A stretch of 64,000 nucleotides of DNA from Shewanella halotolerans (GCF_019457535.1 NZ_CP080417.1:3286001-3350000); one strand, 5' to 3'; positions 42,823 through 53,536 are shown, counted from the stretch's first letter. A program made the numbers and translations. The notes: generated by a model not told the origin, from the letters alone.

Positions 42823-43653
42823 CTATTCCCGCAGGGTTTGTTGCTTAGCGCTCACCAGTGGATAGTCACGTAGGACCGGGACTTCGCTGCGCATCTGAGA
42901 CTCTAGAGCCGCCAGCTGCTGGAAGTTGTCACACAGCTTATCGGCGCGCGCCTCGAGATCTGTGGCCTGCTGTTCAATCTGGGCTTCGATATCGTCGCCC
43001 ACCTTGTCCATCTTGGCCGAGAAGGCGTTCATCTTCTCCTCGAAACTCTCGCCGTCGCCCTTCATCATCTCGCTACCCAGGGTCATCATCATGCTGCCGA
43101 TAGAGCTCTGCACCAGCTGCTCCATCTCTTGCTCGAACTCTTTGCCAAAGGTGTCTTCGATAGAAGATTCGGTGGCGCCCAGGTAGAACTTATCGCCATT
43201 TTGGTAAGCAACCTTGTCGATGCGCTTCGACATGCCGTCCATCATCTCATCTATCTTGGCTCCGGCGGCGTCACCCAGCAGCGGCGTGAGCGCCATGCTC
43301 ACGGCGGTAGAGGCTATATCGACGGTGTCATGCACCACGTCGATCACCTCGGGAAGCTGCTTAGACACCTCACCGGCATATTGATTAACCAACGCCTGCT
43401 GCTTGTCGTTTAGCTCAACCTTGTCACCGTTAACGTAGAGACGGCCAAGCTCGATGCGATACACTTCTTTCTTCGCCTCACTGACCACCAACTTGCTAGG
43501 TTCGACGGAAACATCGTAATTGAGGCTCACCTCGCACTGTTTGTCATCCCGTCCAAAGGAGATGTGGTTATCTTTATCTTCACCGGCCCAGGCGGCGCTG
43601 GTGGTGGCAAGTACGAAAGCTGTCAGTCCAAGAGATGCGGTCAATTTCTTCAT
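42823..43653 (-). CDS. yggN: DUF2884 periplasmic protein (YggN)
   Basis: 276 residues from ATG 43653 (AAGGAATAAG ribosome site); signal peptide cleaved near SAAWA-GED. DUF2884 pattern: CEVSLNYDVSVEPSKLVV, YRIELGRLYVNGDKVELNDKQ, then long amphipathic helices rich in Met/Glu with likely coiled-coil (EEKMNAFSAKMDKVGDDIEAQ). As in E. coli, it sits next to yggL, trmB, mutY and yggX, here with glsB inserted. Function unknown. Confidence 0.9.
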   Translation of the reverse strand: MKKLTASLGLTAFVLATTSAAWAGEDKDNHISFGRDDKQCEVSLNYDVSVEPSKLVVSEAKKEVYRIELGRLYVNGDKVELNDKQQALVNQYAGEVSKQLPEVIDVVHDTVDIASTAVSMALTPLLGDAAGAKIDEMMDGMSKRIDKVAYQNGDKFYLGATESSIEDTFGKEFEQEMEQLVQSSIGSMMMTLGSEMMKGDGESFEEKMNAFSAKMDKVGDDIEAQIEQQATDLEARADKLCDNFQQLAALESQMRSEVPVLRDYPLVSAKQQTLRE

Positions 43654-43935
43654 ATTCTTATTCCTTAAGTCATCGAAAATCACATGATGAGAAGCTTAAG
43701 GTGCACCATGTGTCGTTGATGACTAACAATACAGGTATCGTGCCAATTTTAACTAATTAAATATAATCAATGGATTAGATAGAAGTGACGATGTAGGCCA
43801 AGGCTATAAGTCGGCTAGAGGCTAACAAAAGTAAAGCCTTCAACCAGTTTTTAGTAAATTTCACCATCGACGCGAATGCAGCTAAGACATGAAAAGTAGA
43901 ATGCAGAGAAAGATAAAAACAAAGCAAAGAGTTAA

Positions 43936-43962
43936 ATGAAAGAGCGCCTAATCAGGCGCTCT
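43936..43962 (-). terminator. Terminator after glsB
   Basis: AGAGCGCC (43941-43948) / GGCGCTCT (43955-43962) with a modest T-rich tail on the minus strand. Confidence 0.6.
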
Positions 43963-43963
43963 G

Positions 43964-44878
43964 TTAGAAGATAGAACGGCCCAAGGCTTGGGAGAGTTTC
44001 TCGAGTGCGGCGGTGCCCGCCAGGGAGTTACCGTTCTTATCTAGCTCGGGTGACCAAACACAGATGCTCATATCGCCCGGGATCACGGCGATGATGCCGC
44101 CACCCACGCCGCTCTTACCCGGCATGCCGACCCGATAGGCAAACTCCCCCGCACCGTCGTACAGACCAGATGTCGCCAGCAGCGCGTTTAGCTTACGTGT
44201 CTGTATGGGCGAGACCACCTGCTCTGCCGAGAGACTCTGGCCTCGGTTGGCCAGATAGAGCATGGCTTTAGATAGATCGGCGCAGCTCATCTTCAGCGCG
44301 CAGTAGTGGAAGTAGTTTCTCAGTACCCTATCGACATCGTTATTAAAGTTGCCGAAGGACTTCATCAGGTAAGCGATGGCCGCGTTGCGGGCGCTGTGCT
44401 CATATTCAGAGGCCGCGACACGCTTGTCATAAATCACATGGGGATTGGCGCTCAGCTTTCTGACCACCTCGAGCATACGATGCTTAGGCGCGCCGAGGCG
44501 ACTCTGCAACAGATCGGCGATGATGAGTGCGCCGGCGTTGATGAAGGGATTTCTCGGCACTCCGCGCTCGAGCTCTATCTGCACCAGGGAGTTAAAGGAC
44601 TGCCCCGAGGGCTCCTTACCGACGCGAGACCAGATCTCAGCCTCCTCGTACAGGGTCAGGGCGACCGTGAGGCTAAAGACCTTAGAGATACTCTGGATCG
44701 AAAAGGGCTCGAGATAGTCTCCAGCCCCTATGGTTTGACCATCGATTGTGGTCACGGCGATCCCAAGCTTGGTAGGATCCACCTCGGCCAAGGCGGGAAT
44801 ATAGTCGGCGACCTTGCCCTTTCCCAGCAGAGGACGCACCTGCTCGATAATAGTCTCGAGCAGGTCCTTCTGTGGCAT
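43964..44878 (-). CDS. glsB: Glutaminase
   Basis: Hydrolyses L-glutamine to glutamate and ammonia; serine-dependent beta-lactamase-like fold, cytosolic. Start [10 protein letters not shown] at 44878 (304 aa, the usual size) overlaps the yggL stop (TAATG), so the two are coupled. Catalytic S63-x2-K66 in [14 protein letters not shown]; also [11 protein letters not shown], ...[19 protein letters not shown] and [18 protein letters not shown]. Confidence 0.96.
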   Translation of the reverse strand: MPQKDLLETIIEQVRPLLGKGKVADYIPALAEVDPTKLGIAVTTIDGQTIGAGDYLEPFSIQSISKVFSLTVALTLYEEAEIWSRVGKEPSGQSFNSLVQIELERGVPRNPFINAGALIIADLLQSRLGAPKHRMLEVVRKLSANPHVIYDKRVAASEYEHSARNAAIAYLMKSFGNFNNDVDRVLRNYFHYCALKMSCADLSKAMLYLANRGQSLSAEQVVSPIQTRKLNALLATSGLYDGAGEFAYRVGMPGKSGVGGGIIAVIPGDMSICVWSPELDKNGNSLAGTAALEKLSQALGRSIF

Positions 44879-45201
44879 TAGTTCCACCAGATGTCGTACA
44901 GCTCGCTGACCACGACGTCTTTTACCGGCTGACTCTTCCAAAAGTCACTCACGGCTTGTCTGTCTTCTTCGGTGCACTTGCCGATAGTTTGAGTGGCGAT
45001 GATGCCTTCCCACTCTTTATGGCCGCCACCGTGGAAACCCAGCTTTCTCACCTCGATCACCTGGTCGATAAACTGATCGACGATAGCATCGATCTGCTCT
45101 TCGCTTACCGAATCATCGAAGGTCCAATTCACATCGAAGCCGAACTCTTGAAACTCATCAATGCGTAATTTTTTACGTAAACGACGACTACGTGTTGCCA
45201 T
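44878..45201 (-). CDS. yggL: YggL/DUF469 ribosome-associated protein
   Basis: 107 residues beginning with basic [26 protein letters not shown], then ...[13 protein letters not shown] and [11 protein letters not shown]. In E. coli, YggL binds the 50S subunit and is linked to ribosome assembly. Lies between trmB and glsB on the same strand. Confidence 0.94.
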   Translation of the reverse strand: MATRSRRLRKKLRIDEFQEFGFDVNWTFDDSVSEEQIDAIVDQFIDQVIEVRKLGFHGGGHKEWEGIIATQTIGKCTEEDRQAVSDFWKSQPVKDVVVSELYDIWWN

Positions 45202-45216
45202 GTGTATTCCCTCTTT

Positions 45217-45278
45217 TTATAGAAATTAAGCTTACTCGGTACGCTCGTTATAGAAATTAAGCTTACTCGGTACGCTCG
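45217..45278. repeat. Perfect 31-bp tandem duplication at the end of trmB
   Basis: 45217-45247 and 45248-45278 are identical and contain AAGCTTACTCGGTACGCTCG, the last codons and stop of trmB plus flanking DNA. The unit nearer yggL is an untranslated copy of the trmB tail. Confidence 0.95.
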
Positions 45279-45979
45279 AACATCAGATCCCAGACGCCAT
45301 GCCCTAGACGGTGGCCCCTGGCCTCAAACTTGGTCAGCGGACGATGGTCGGGACGTGGCACGAAGTCGCCATCCTGCGCCTGGTTCTTATAGCCAGGCGC
45401 CGCATTCATTACCTCTAACATGTGCTCGCTGTAGTTTTCCCAATCGGTCGCCAGGTGGAACACACCACCTATCTTAAGGCAGCGACGAATAAGCTCGGCA
45501 AATTCCGGCTGAACGATGCGGCGCTTGTGATGACGCTTCTTGTGCCAAGGATCTGGGAAGAATAGCTGTACTCTCGCCAGGCTGCCGCTTTGGATGCTGT
45601 TTTCCAACACCTCGATGGCGTCATGGTGGAACACCCGCAGGTTAGTGACGCCGGCCTCAGCCGCATCAGCAAGACAGGCACCCACGCCAGGCTTGTGAAC
45701 TTCGATACCGATAAAGTTAAGCTCGGGAGCCGCCTTAGCCATCTCAACCAGTGAGGCGCCCATGCCGAACCCAATTTCCAGCACGGTATCGGCTTCGCGG
45801 CCAAACACCTTGACCAGATCCAGTGGCTCGGGCGAGTAGTCCAGTCCCATCACAGGCCATTGCTGCTCCATCGCCTGCGCCTGGCCCTTGGTCAAACGTC
45901 CTTCACGTAAAACAAAGCTTCTCACTTTGCGAAGGTATTTACCCTCTTCGTTAAACTCTGCGGTGGTCACTTCGCTCAT
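45263..45979 (-). CDS. trmB: tRNA (guanine-N7-)-methyltransferase
   Basis: Methylates G46 of tRNAs using SAM. 238 residues. SAM motif [16 protein letters not shown] (GFGMG at 70-74), [21 protein letters not shown] and the C-terminal [17 protein letters not shown] are diagnostic. Divergent from mutY, as in E. coli. The last codons lie in a 31-bp tandem repeat. Confidence 0.97.
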   Translation of the reverse strand: MSEVTTAEFNEEGKYLRKVRSFVLREGRLTKGQAQAMEQQWPVMGLDYSPEPLDLVKVFGREADTVLEIGFGMGASLVEMAKAAPELNFIGIEVHKPGVGACLADAAEAGVTNLRVFHHDAIEVLENSIQSGSLARVQLFFPDPWHKKRHHKRRIVQPEFAELIRRCLKIGGVFHLATDWENYSEHMLEVMNAAPGYKNQAQDGDFVPRPDHRPLTKFEARGHRLGHGVWDLMFERTE

Positions 45980-46262
45980 TATTTTTCAGCCTCAGATCTG
46001 CCATTGGTTGGCCATATAGCGCCGAGAAAAAGTCAGCGTCAAGCGACTCTAGGCTCGACTCACAAACTCATATGATCCCACGGGATCCTGACACTTATAT
46101 GATTGGAAAATTATAAAAAGAAGGGCATTATCCAAAGTTACTGCGCTAAGGCAAGCCCTATGTTGCCAAAGTATACCAATTATCCCACGGCGTGCGAGCC
46201 ATGCCGCCCTTGAGATGCCATTTTGGTTGAGAAAAACCTTGCCCCTCTATAGACTGAGCGCC

Positions 46263-47321
46263 ATGAAAACAGAGCAATTTCACCAGCGCATCGTCACCTG
46301 GTACGACAAACACGGACGCAAGCATCTTCCCTGGCAACAAGATAAGACCCCTTATAAGGTATGGGTGTCCGAGATCATGTTGCAACAGACTCAGGTTGCC
46401 ACCGTTATCCCCTACTTCGAAGCCTTTATGGCGCGTTTCCCCACTATCTTGGACTTGGCAAATGCCGATCAGGATGAGGTGCTGCACCACTGGACCGGCC
46501 TTGGCTATTACGCCAGGGCACGTAACCTACATAAGAGCGCCCAGCTGATCGCCAGCGACTATGATGGTGTATTCCCAACCCAGTTCGAGCAGGTACTCGC
46601 TCTGCCGGGCATTGGCCGCTCGACCGCAGGGGCGGTACTCTCACTCTCCCTTGGACAGCATCACCCCATATTAGATGGCAACGTCAAGCGAGTGCTTGCC
46701 AGACACGGTGCCATAGCCGGCTGGCCTGGTAAGCGCGAGGTGGAGGAGCAGCTATGGCAACTCACCAACAGCCTGACCCCCAAGACAGGCGTGACCCAAT
46801 ACAATCAGGCGATGATGGATATTGGCGCCAGCATCTGCACCCGCTCTAAACCCAAGTGCGAGCTGTGCCCCGTCGCCATCGACTGTAAGGCGCAGCTGAT
46901 GGGCCGCCAGACTGAGTTTCCCGGCAAGAAACCGAAGAAGACGATTCCGGAAAAGCTCGGCTATATGCTAGTGATTAAAGATGACGATAGAGTGCTGATG
47001 AGCAAACGCCCACCGGCGGGGATCTGGGGCGGCCTATGGTGCTTCCCGCAGTTTGACAGCCAGGAGGCGCTCGAGGAGTTTGCCAAAACAAACGGGCTGA
47101 CACTCGAAAGTCAGGAGCCGATAGACAGTTTTCGTCACACCTTCAGCCATTTCCATCTGGATATCAGCGCCTTTGTGGCACACCAGGCCACAAGCGCACA
47201 TGAGATCATGGAAGAGAGCGGCTCTCTCTGGTATAACATAGCCAAGCCACCCAAGGTTGGTCTGGCCGCCGCCACCGAGCGGATCCTCACCAACTTAGGT
47301 TCAGTATCAAATAAGGAGTAA
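46263..47321 (+). CDS. mutY: A/G-specific adenine DNA glycosylase
   Basis: Removes adenine mispaired with 8-oxoguanine. 352 residues from [20 protein letters not shown] (46263), the family start, rather than ATG 46215. Catalytic E37 (SEIMLQQTQ) and D138 ([11 protein letters not shown]), helix-hairpin-helix [11 protein letters not shown], and 4Fe-4S ligands C192, C199, C202 and C208. The C-terminal Nudix-like 8-oxoG recognition domain ([14 protein letters not shown]... [11 protein letters not shown]) is complete. yggX follows after 2 bp. Confidence 0.97.
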   Translation: MKTEQFHQRIVTWYDKHGRKHLPWQQDKTPYKVWVSEIMLQQTQVATVIPYFEAFMARFPTILDLANADQDEVLHHWTGLGYYARARNLHKSAQLIASDYDGVFPTQFEQVLALPGIGRSTAGAVLSLSLGQHHPILDGNVKRVLARHGAIAGWPGKREVEEQLWQLTNSLTPKTGVTQYNQAMMDIGASICTRSKPKCELCPVAIDCKAQLMGRQTEFPGKKPKKTIPEKLGYMLVIKDDDRVLMSKRPPAGIWGGLWCFPQFDSQEALEEFAKTNGLTLESQEPIDSFRHTFSHFHLDISAFVAHQATSAHEIMEESGSLWYNIAKPPKVGLAAATERILTNLGSVSNKE

Positions 47322-47323
47322 TC

Positions 47324-47602
47324 ATGGCGCGTACAGTGAACTGCCAGTATCTTAAGAAAGAGGCAGACGGCCTAGCCTTTCAGCTCTACCCGGGTGAACT
47401 CGGTAAGCGAATTTTTGACAACATCAGCCAGGAAGCCTGGTCGCTCTGGCAAGCCAAGCAGACCATGCTGATCAATGAGAAGAAACTCAACATGATGAAT
47501 GTTGACGATCGCAAATTCCTCGAAGAGCAGATGGTTAACTTCCTGTTTGAGGGCAAAGAGGTCGAGATCGAAGGCTATGTGCCGCAAAAAGATGACGAGT
47601 AA
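47324..47602 (+). CDS. yggX: Fe(2+)-trafficking protein YggX
   Basis: 92-residue protein that protects Fe-S proteins from oxidative damage. [30 protein letters not shown] with the conserved Cys7, then [17 protein letters not shown]. Coupled to mutY (2-bp gap), an Fe-S enzyme gene. Confidence 0.97.
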   Translation: MARTVNCQYLKKEADGLAFQLYPGELGKRIFDNISQEAWSLWQAKQTMLINEKKLNMMNVDDRKFLEEQMVNFLFEGKEVEIEGYVPQKDDE

Positions 47603-47625
47603 TAGATAGCTCGCTCTATAAAAGT

Positions 47626-47650
47626 AAAAAGCGCCAATGGGCGCTTTTTC
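47626..47650. terminator. Bidirectional terminator
   Basis: AAAAAGCGCC (47626-47635) / GGCGCTTTTT (47640-47649), between convergent yggX and yceI-like genes. Confidence 0.9.
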
Positions 47651-47677
47651 TATAATGGGGACTTGCTTAAGCAGTCA

Positions 47678-48268
47678 CTACTGACGAATGCCTTCTACCA
47701 CGAGATCTAGGGTCACATGGCTGGACGCGGGGCCCAGATCCATCTTGATATCATAGTCCTTCAAGGCAAATTCAGTCTGGCCGACGAAACCGGCGCGGTA
47801 GCCACCCCAAGGGTCTTGTCCCTCACCAATAAACTTTGCATCGATTGCCACAGGCTTAGTCACCCCGTTAAGGGTCAGCATGCCATTGAGCACAAACTTG
47901 CCGTCACCCAGCTCTTTGACCGAGGTCGATTTAAAGCTAGCCTCTGGATACTTAGCCACATTAAGGAAGTCTTCGCTTCTCAGGTGCTTGTCACGCTCGG
48001 CGTGGTTAGAGTCGAGGCTCGCCGTGTTGATCGTTACATTTACCTTGGCATCACCTATATGCTTGCTATCGAAACTAAAGTCGCCAGCAAACTCGTTAAA
48101 TCGCCCCACCACGAAGCTATAACCTAAGTGACTCACCTTAAACTGCACCGAGGCGTGGGCACCTTGGGTATCTATCACATAATCGGCGGCGTTGGCCGTA
48201 GCCGGTAACATGAATGCACCCGCGCCTAGTGTGCTAATAAGTGCGGCGCTCAATATAGCCTTCTTCAT
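47678..48268 (-). CDS. yceI: YceI-family periplasmic lipocalin-like protein
   Basis: 196 residues; signal peptide cleaved near NAADY. YceI pattern: [38 protein letters not shown], then [25 protein letters not shown] and [20 protein letters not shown]. Relatives bind polyprenoid lipids. Start overlaps the cytochrome b561 stop by 4 bp; the E. coli yceJ-yceI pair has the same order. Confidence 0.93.
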   Translation of the reverse strand: MKKAILSAALISTLGAGAFMLPATANAADYVIDTQGAHASVQFKVSHLGYSFVVGRFNEFAGDFSFDSKHIGDAKVNVTINTASLDSNHAERDKHLRSEDFLNVAKYPEASFKSTSVKELGDGKFVLNGMLTLNGVTKPVAIDAKFIGEGQDPWGGYRAGFVGQTEFALKDYDIKMDLGPASSHVTLDLVVEGIRQ

Positions 48269-48819
48269 TGTGTCTCCTTAATGTTTAACATGCGTTTCAA
48301 GCTTGCGTCTTTGTCGATGAAATGGTGTTTAAGTGCCCCAAGGGCATGCAGAGTTACCAGGGCGATAAAACCATAGGCCAGATATTGATGTACCTTGCCG
48401 GCAATATCCGCCTGCCCCTCAAACAATAGCCCCAGGCTCGGCAGCTCGATGAGTGAGAAAACGCCAATGGCCCTGCCGTCGGCGGTCGAGATAAGATAGC
48501 CAGAAATCAAGATACCAAGCAGCATCAGATACAGCAGGCGATGCACCAGGCCCGCGGCCAGCTTCTCCCACCTTTGATGACCGGGGAGCGCCTTAGGCGC
48601 CGGGTTTAACCAACGCCACAGCAGACGGCACAGGGTTAACACCATCAGCAGCACGCCTATGCTCTTATGCAGATCCGGCGCTCGCTTATACCAGGCGCTG
48701 TAATAGGTCAGCTCGACCATCCACACGCCCAGGGCGAACAGCGTTAATACGGCAATCGCCGTCAGCCAATGCAGGCCTATGCTCACCAAGCCGTAGCGGC
48801 TCTGGGTATTCTTAAACAC
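48265..48819 (-). CDS. Cytochrome b561
   Basis: 184-residue inner-membrane diheme b-type cytochrome with four helices. Expected heme ligands H17, H51, H144 and H158 are present and match CybB spacing. Translationally coupled to the YceI gene, so it may supply electrons to or depend on that lipid-binding protein (YceI-bound quinone is a common suggestion). About 385 bp upstream of it is AT-rich and leads into the tRNA promoter. Confidence 0.93.
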   Translation of the reverse strand: MFKNTQSRYGLVSIGLHWLTAIAVLTLFALGVWMVELTYYSAWYKRAPDLHKSIGVLLMVLTLCRLLWRWLNPAPKALPGHQRWEKLAAGLVHRLLYLMLLGILISGYLISTADGRAIGVFSLIELPSLGLLFEGQADIAGKVHQYLAYGFIALVTLHALGALKHHFIDKDASLKRMLNIKETQ

Positions 48820-49106
48820 GATTCATCCTCATTTATCACTTAACACCATATTAACTTCGATTTATGTCGACGAATATCGCGTAATTTCGCCAATAAGCTT
48901 CTAATTTTTAGAAAGATGGTGTTAAGACAAACGTTACAAGTGGGGAGTTGGGAAATAAGACGCCTGAAAACGCGCCTTTAAGAACAAATAGTGGCTTAAA
49001 TCTGGGTTTTAACCACAGCCACTGTGCTAAAAAACGGCATAAATGCCAAAAAGCCAGCACTTTGCACATTAACTAGCCATGCAGTTAAATTTCTCCAAAA
49101 AAGCGC

Positions 49107-49135
49107 TTGCAGGATAAATATCAGCGCTATATTAT
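49107..49135 (+). promoter_or_regulatory. Promoter of the tRNA pair
   Basis: -35 TTGCAG (49107-49112), 17-bp spacer, -10 TATTAT (49130-49135), then a GC-rich ACGCGC discriminator typical of stringently controlled stable-RNA promoters. Confidence 0.65.
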
Positions 49136-49205
49136 ACGCGCACTCCAAACGGCAAGGGTCACAGAGACCTGGTTTGAAGTAGTTAACTAGACACTTAGTT
49201 TAGTT

Positions 49206-49281
49206 GCCCGAATAGCTCAGTCGGTAGAGCAGAGGATTGAAAATCCTCGTGTCCCTGGTTCGATTCCGGGTTCGGGCACCA
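49206..49281 (+). tRNA. tRNA-Phe (GAA)
   Basis: 76 nt with encoded CCA. Acceptor arms GCCCGAA / TTCGGGC, D-arm AGCTCAGTCGGTAGAGC, anticodon GAA (49239-49241), T-arm GGTTCGATTCC. Confidence 0.98.
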
Positions 49282-49288
49282 CAATTTA

Positions 49289-49364
<76 letters not shown>

Positions 49365-49372
49365 TATAAAAC

Positions 49373-49398
49373 AGCCTCGACAATGTCGGGGCTTTTTT
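49373..49398 (+). terminator. Terminator of the tRNA operon
   Basis: AGCCTCGA (49373-49380) / TCGGGGCT (49386-49393, one G-U) followed by T6. Confidence 0.85.
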
Positions 49399-49508
49399 AT
49401 ATCTGGAATTTACCACCCCTTGATGGGATTCATGGCACTCCTGATACAAACATCCCTTATCTTAATAAAGCCGTCATTAGCGAGTTGCCCCTTTTGATAC
49501 TAGGCAAC

Positions 49509-49535
49509 AAAAAAGGAGCACTAGGCTCCTTTTTT
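49509..49535. terminator. Bidirectional terminator, end of nagP
   Basis: AAAAAAGGAGC (49509-49519) / GCTCCTTTTTT (49525-49535), 20 bp after the nagP stop. Confidence 0.9.
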
Positions 49536-49555
49536 GATTAAGTATATTTTTAATA

Positions 49556-50860
49556 TTACTTCCAGCTACGCATCTTATAGCCTTTAACCGCATAGAAGAG
49601 GATAAACAGGTAACAAGGCAACATCACCATATAGCCGCCCTGCTGACCAAGCGATGTGGCAGAGCTGGTTAATCCCCAGAACAGTGGACCGAATGCGCCG
49701 CCTGCTATGCCCATCACCAATAGCGCCGAGCCTGTGCTGGTCAGTTTGCCCATGCCAGATAGCGCCAGCGGCCATACCGCAGGCCAGACGATGGCGTTAG
49801 CCAAACCCAGGAAGGCGATCATCAACAGGGTATCTGGCAGCATGGCACCGCCGAAGGGAACCAGCAACACGTTGGCGATAGCATAGGACTCATTGTCACC
49901 AAATAAGATCCCCAGCGTCAGCAACAGGCCTAGTATCGCAGAGAGCATCAACGCCTTAGGCTGAGAGATGAAACGGGGAATGGTCAGGATACCCAGCGAG
50001 TAACCTATGACCATGCAGATCATGGTATAGGAGGTCATCACACCATAGTTCTCGACCCCGAGAGAGAGGGCGAAGGTGCCTATGGTATCGCCGGCGATCA
50101 CTTCTACCGCCACATAGAAAAACAGTGCTACTACACCTAATGCCAGATTAGGATGAGACAGCGCCTCACGGGTATGGCCCTTGGTACCCTGCCCTTGCTC
50201 GTCTTCATTTTCAAGCTCTGGCAGAGGCGATTTCTTCACCAGCAGCGCCAGTACACCGATAAAGATAGCCATGCCCAGATATGGGAACACCAGGCCATTG
50301 GCCATCTCGTCGATCTGCGCCTGGGTCAGCTCAACGCCGACTCTGTCCTTAAAGCTGTCGAGGATCAGGGCGGTAAACACCAGCGGCGCGATCACCCCAG
50401 CGCCCTTGTTGAGGATCCCCATGACACTCACGCGAGCGGCGGCCGACTCCTCGGGACCAATTCTGACCACATAGGGATTCACCGCCGTCTGTAGCAGGGT
50501 CTGGCCCGTGCCCATCACCAGCTGAGCAAACAGAAATAGCACAAATACCTGCGTCTTGGCCGCGGGGATGAATAGCAGGCCAGCAATCATCATGATCCCC
50601 ATGCCCATCGCCATCCCTGTCTTGTAACCCACCTTACGGATCACCCATGCCGAGGGCAATGCGGTAAAGGTCACGGCGATATAGAAGGAGAAGAGAATGA
50701 GGGAAGCTTGAAGCGGGGTGAGTTGCAGGATCTGCTTGAGGTAAGGCATCAAGGACCCGTTTAGCCAGGTCGCAAAACCCAGAATAAAGAAGAGTCCGGC
50801 AACGATCGCCATGGGGATCACGCTGCTGCGCTTACTTTCACTATTTAATGTCATTTCCAT
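49556..50860 (-). CDS. nagP: N-acetylglucosamine permease (FucP-like MFS)
   Basis: Proton-coupled sugar importer, 434 residues and about 12 membrane helices. The N-terminal half AIVAGLFFILGFATWLNGSLMPYLKQIL and QLVMGTGQTLLQTAVNPYVVRIGPEESAAARVS are typical of the FucP/NagP sugar:H+ branch. The location with nagX, nagA and nagK identifies GlcNAc as substrate. Start is either ATG 50860 or 50854. A TGACAACGCTGTCA-type operator lies 123 bp upstream, in the gap after nagX, so it has its own regulated promoter. Confidence 0.93.
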   Translation of the reverse strand: MEMTLNSESKRSSVIPMAIVAGLFFILGFATWLNGSLMPYLKQILQLTPLQASLILFSFYIAVTFTALPSAWVIRKVGYKTGMAMGMGIMMIAGLLFIPAAKTQVFVLFLFAQLVMGTGQTLLQTAVNPYVVRIGPEESAAARVSVMGILNKGAGVIAPLVFTALILDSFKDRVGVELTQAQIDEMANGLVFPYLGMAIFIGVLALLVKKSPLPELENEDEQGQGTKGHTREALSHPNLALGVVALFFYVAVEVIAGDTIGTFALSLGVENYGVMTSYTMICMVIGYSLGILTIPRFISQPKALMLSAILGLLLTLGILFGDNESYAIANVLLVPFGGAMLPDTLLMIAFLGLANAIVWPAVWPLALSGMGKLTSTGSALLVMGIAGGAFGPLFWGLTSSATSLGQQGGYMVMLPCYLFILFYAVKGYKMRSWK

Positions 50861-50982
50861 AAGCCTGTTTTCTTATAGTAATTAATCTTTGGATATCAGC
50901 TCAGTGATATCGGCTTGGTACATTACAGCTTGGGCGCAAGTTGCCCCCTTGTTTCATCGATGTTAAAACATAAACAGAAAAA

Positions 50983-50996
50983 AGACAACGCTGTCA
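50983..50996. promoter_or_regulatory. NagR-type operator upstream of nagP
   Basis: AGACAACGCTGTCA, one mismatch from the palindrome TGACAACGCTGTCA seen three more times in this cluster. Confidence 0.8.
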
Positions 50997-51072
50997 TTTT
51001 GGCTTTTTAGCCTTTACAGGCTAACACAGCGTTTTCCTTATTAAATTGCCCGAACATTATCCTCTACAAGAC

Positions 51073-52236
51073 TTAAACCTTGATGAAGATGCCGCGCTTA
51101 TACATCCAGTAGAGCAGCAGCCATTGCACCAAGAGCAAGGCGCAGGCTGACGCCAGAGGCTGCATCTCAATCGGCAGCGCATGTATCGCGCCGCCAAATA
51201 GGCTGCTGGCAAGGTAGTCCCATTTAACCAGGCTTGATGCCAAATAGATGATGATGGCATTGCAGCCTATGACCACGAAGGCAAATGCCAATCTGTGCAG
51301 CTTTACCACATCCACCAGCGCATAGAAGATGGCCAGTAAGATAAGGCTCCAGCCCAGGGTGACCATGACAAAACTACTGGTCCAGAGATCTTTGTTCACC
51401 GGAATATAAGGATTCATCAACCAGCCGAGCCCCAGGCTGAGCAAGCCAGCTAGTAACAGGATGCCAACCTTGGCCCACTCTCCCTTTGCTCCTCCCCACT
51501 TGAGATGAGGCTTAACGATGAAGCGACCGGTAAAGACACCGGCTAAGGCATTGACTATGGCTGGAAGCGTCGAGAGGATCCCCTCAGGGTCTGTCGCCCT
51601 GCCCTGATAGCTAATACCGGGCAGAAACTTGCCGTCCACATAGGCGTTGATCGAACCAGACATAGAGAAGTCCCCCGCCACGCCGCCAGGAACCGGCAGC
51701 CACAGCTGCACCGCGGCGTATCCGAGGAGTATACCGATGGCGACCAAGATCTGCGTCTTCAGCCCGGTATGCCACACCAGTAAGGCGGCGAAGAACCAGG
51801 CAAAGGCGATGCGTCCCAGCACGCTGGCATATCTCACCTCATCCGCCGCCATCGGCATGCCAGTGCCCCAGCCATGGTTATAGAGCACGCCAAACAGGAG
51901 AAGCAGCATCAGACGTTTTATCGCGTGGCGATAGAGGGGAAGGCGCTCGGGCCAGGGCATTGAATCCAGGCGTTTGGGCGATAGGCCTAAGGCGACGCCG
52001 GAGAGGAAGATAAATAGAGGAAAGATAAGATCATAGAAGGTAAAGCCGTGCCACTGACTGTGGTGCATCTGGGCATCGGCGATACGCCAGCCCTGCCAGC
52101 CAGTCCAGACGAGCAGCGCCGCAAACAATGCCTCGCCCCCCAGGATCCAGAACATATCGAAGCCCCTTAGGGCATCGAGCGACATCAGCCTATGTTTCGC
52201 GGCCGGTTTTGGATGGGTATCTGTTTTAGGTTCCAT
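51073..52236 (-). CDS. nagX: NagX, HGSNAT/DUF5009-like membrane protein
   Basis: 387 residues, about ten membrane helices. Opens with the family signature RLMSLDALRGFDMFWILGGE, followed by HSQWHGFTFYDLIFPLFIFLSGVALGLS with the conserved His/Asp residues of the heparan-alpha-glucosaminide acetyltransferase family. In Shewanella it belongs to the GlcNAc operon; suggested to transport or modify GlcNAc or its oligomers, not settled. Confidence 0.92.
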   Translation of the reverse strand: MEPKTDTHPKPAAKHRLMSLDALRGFDMFWILGGEALFAALLVWTGWQGWRIADAQMHHSQWHGFTFYDLIFPLFIFLSGVALGLSPKRLDSMPWPERLPLYRHAIKRLMLLLLFGVLYNHGWGTGMPMAADEVRYASVLGRIAFAWFFAALLVWHTGLKTQILVAIGILLGYAAVQLWLPVPGGVAGDFSMSGSINAYVDGKFLPGISYQGRATDPEGILSTLPAIVNALAGVFTGRFIVKPHLKWGGAKGEWAKVGILLLAGLLSLGLGWLMNPYIPVNKDLWTSSFVMVTLGWSLILLAIFYALVDVVKLHRLAFAFVVIGCNAIIIYLASSLVKWDYLASSLFGGAIHALPIEMQPLASACALLLVQWLLLYWMYKRGIFIKV

Positions 52237-52405
52237 CAGGAGCCTCTCTCTTATCGTTATTATTATAAATCAAACACTAGGCTTAACCCGATCGGCACGA
52301 GCACTGAGCCGAATTAGCACCTTAATTACGAGCACAAATAGAGCGCTTGTTTCAGCGCCTTTTCCAATTCTCTAGCCCACGACGACTAGGCATCTAATGG
52401 GGGCG

Positions 52406-53536
52406 CTATGCCTGATAAACCAGCTGACCATCTATGTAAGTGCGCGCGACTTGATTATCGCTGCCCAGCAACACCATATCCGCCCTGGCGCCTATGGTAA
52501 ACACGCCGCGCTGACGATGACCGATAAACTCGGCGGGATATCTAGCCGCCATCCGCAGCGCCTCTTCCTGGGTCACGCCTAGCATGCTAACGCTGTTGTT
52601 GACCGCGCCAATCATATCCAGCACGCAACCGGCAAGCTCGCCGGTTACGGCATTTAACCTGTCACCGCGGCGCACCACCTGGGTGCCAAACAGCTCGAAG
52701 CTGACGTTATCGTCCATGCCCACGGGCGGCATGGCGTCTGTCACCAGCATCACCTTGCCCCTTGGCTTGGCGGCAATAGCTACCTTAGCCGAGGCCGGAT
52801 GCACATGGTGACCATCGACAATCAGGCCGCACCAGGCATCCTGACTTTCGAGCGCCGCGCCTACCATGCCCGGCGCCCTGGAATCCATGGGTGACATGGC
52901 GTTAAACAGGTGGGTGAAACCGGTAGCTCCCGCCTCAAGCGCCTTAATAACAGTGTCGTAGTCGGCATTAGAGTGACCGAGACAAACCCTGACGCCACAT
53001 TCGACCAGGGCATGAATCACCTCTGGTGCGACGTTCTCCGGCGCCAGTGTTACTACCTTAGTCCCCAGATCATCACGGGCAAAAACCGCCAGCTCTTCAT
53101 CTGAGATACGTCGAATATAATTAGCCGGATGGACGCCCTTCTTGGGCACACTGAGGTGCGGCCCCTCGAAATGGATCCCCAGCACGCCTGGCGTATTCAG
53201 CGCCAGCGCCTCGGCCACTGCATCGGCGGCGGCGCGCATTACCTCGATATCGTCGGTGATCAGGGTCGGCAAGAAGCCCGTGGTGCCAAATCTGGCATGG
53301 GCCTGGCCTATGGTCTTTATCTTCTCGACGCTGGGTGCGTCGTTAAACAGGGCACCGCCGCCGCCATTGACCTGAACATCGATAAAGCCAGGTACCAGGG
53401 TGCCGGCCAGCAAAATAGGCTCGACATCGCTCGCCCTATCGAAAGAGACGATACGCCCGTCCTCTATGGTGATGGCCTGGTTAAGGTGGAAGTGTTCGCC
53501 GTCAAATACCCGTTCGGCAATCAGTGTCTGTTTCAT
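52406..53536 (-). CDS. nagA: N-acetylglucosamine-6-phosphate deacetylase
   Basis: Amidohydrolase converting GlcNAc-6-P to GlcN-6-P and acetate. ATG 53536 (AGGA upstream) gives 376 residues; an upstream TTG is less likely. Metal and catalytic motifs: GFIDVQVNGGGG, IHFEGPHLS (metal Glu), CLGHSNADYD, GFTHLFNAMSP and the catalytic Asp in LVTDAMPPVG. Follows nagK by about 108 bp on the same strand. Confidence 0.96.
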   Translation of the reverse strand: MKQTLIAERVFDGEHFHLNQAITIEDGRIVSFDRASDVEPILLAGTLVPGFIDVQVNGGGGALFNDAPSVEKIKTIGQAHARFGTTGFLPTLITDDIEVMRAAADAVAEALALNTPGVLGIHFEGPHLSVPKKGVHPANYIRRISDEELAVFARDDLGTKVVTLAPENVAPEVIHALVECGVRVCLGHSNADYDTVIKALEAGATGFTHLFNAMSPMDSRAPGMVGAALESQDAWCGLIVDGHHVHPASAKVAIAAKPRGKVMLVTDAMPPVGMDDNVSFELFGTQVVRRGDRLNAVTGELAGCVLDMIGAVNNSVSMLGVTQEEALRMAARYPAEFIGHRQRGVFTIGARADMVLLGSDNQVARTYIDGQLVYQA

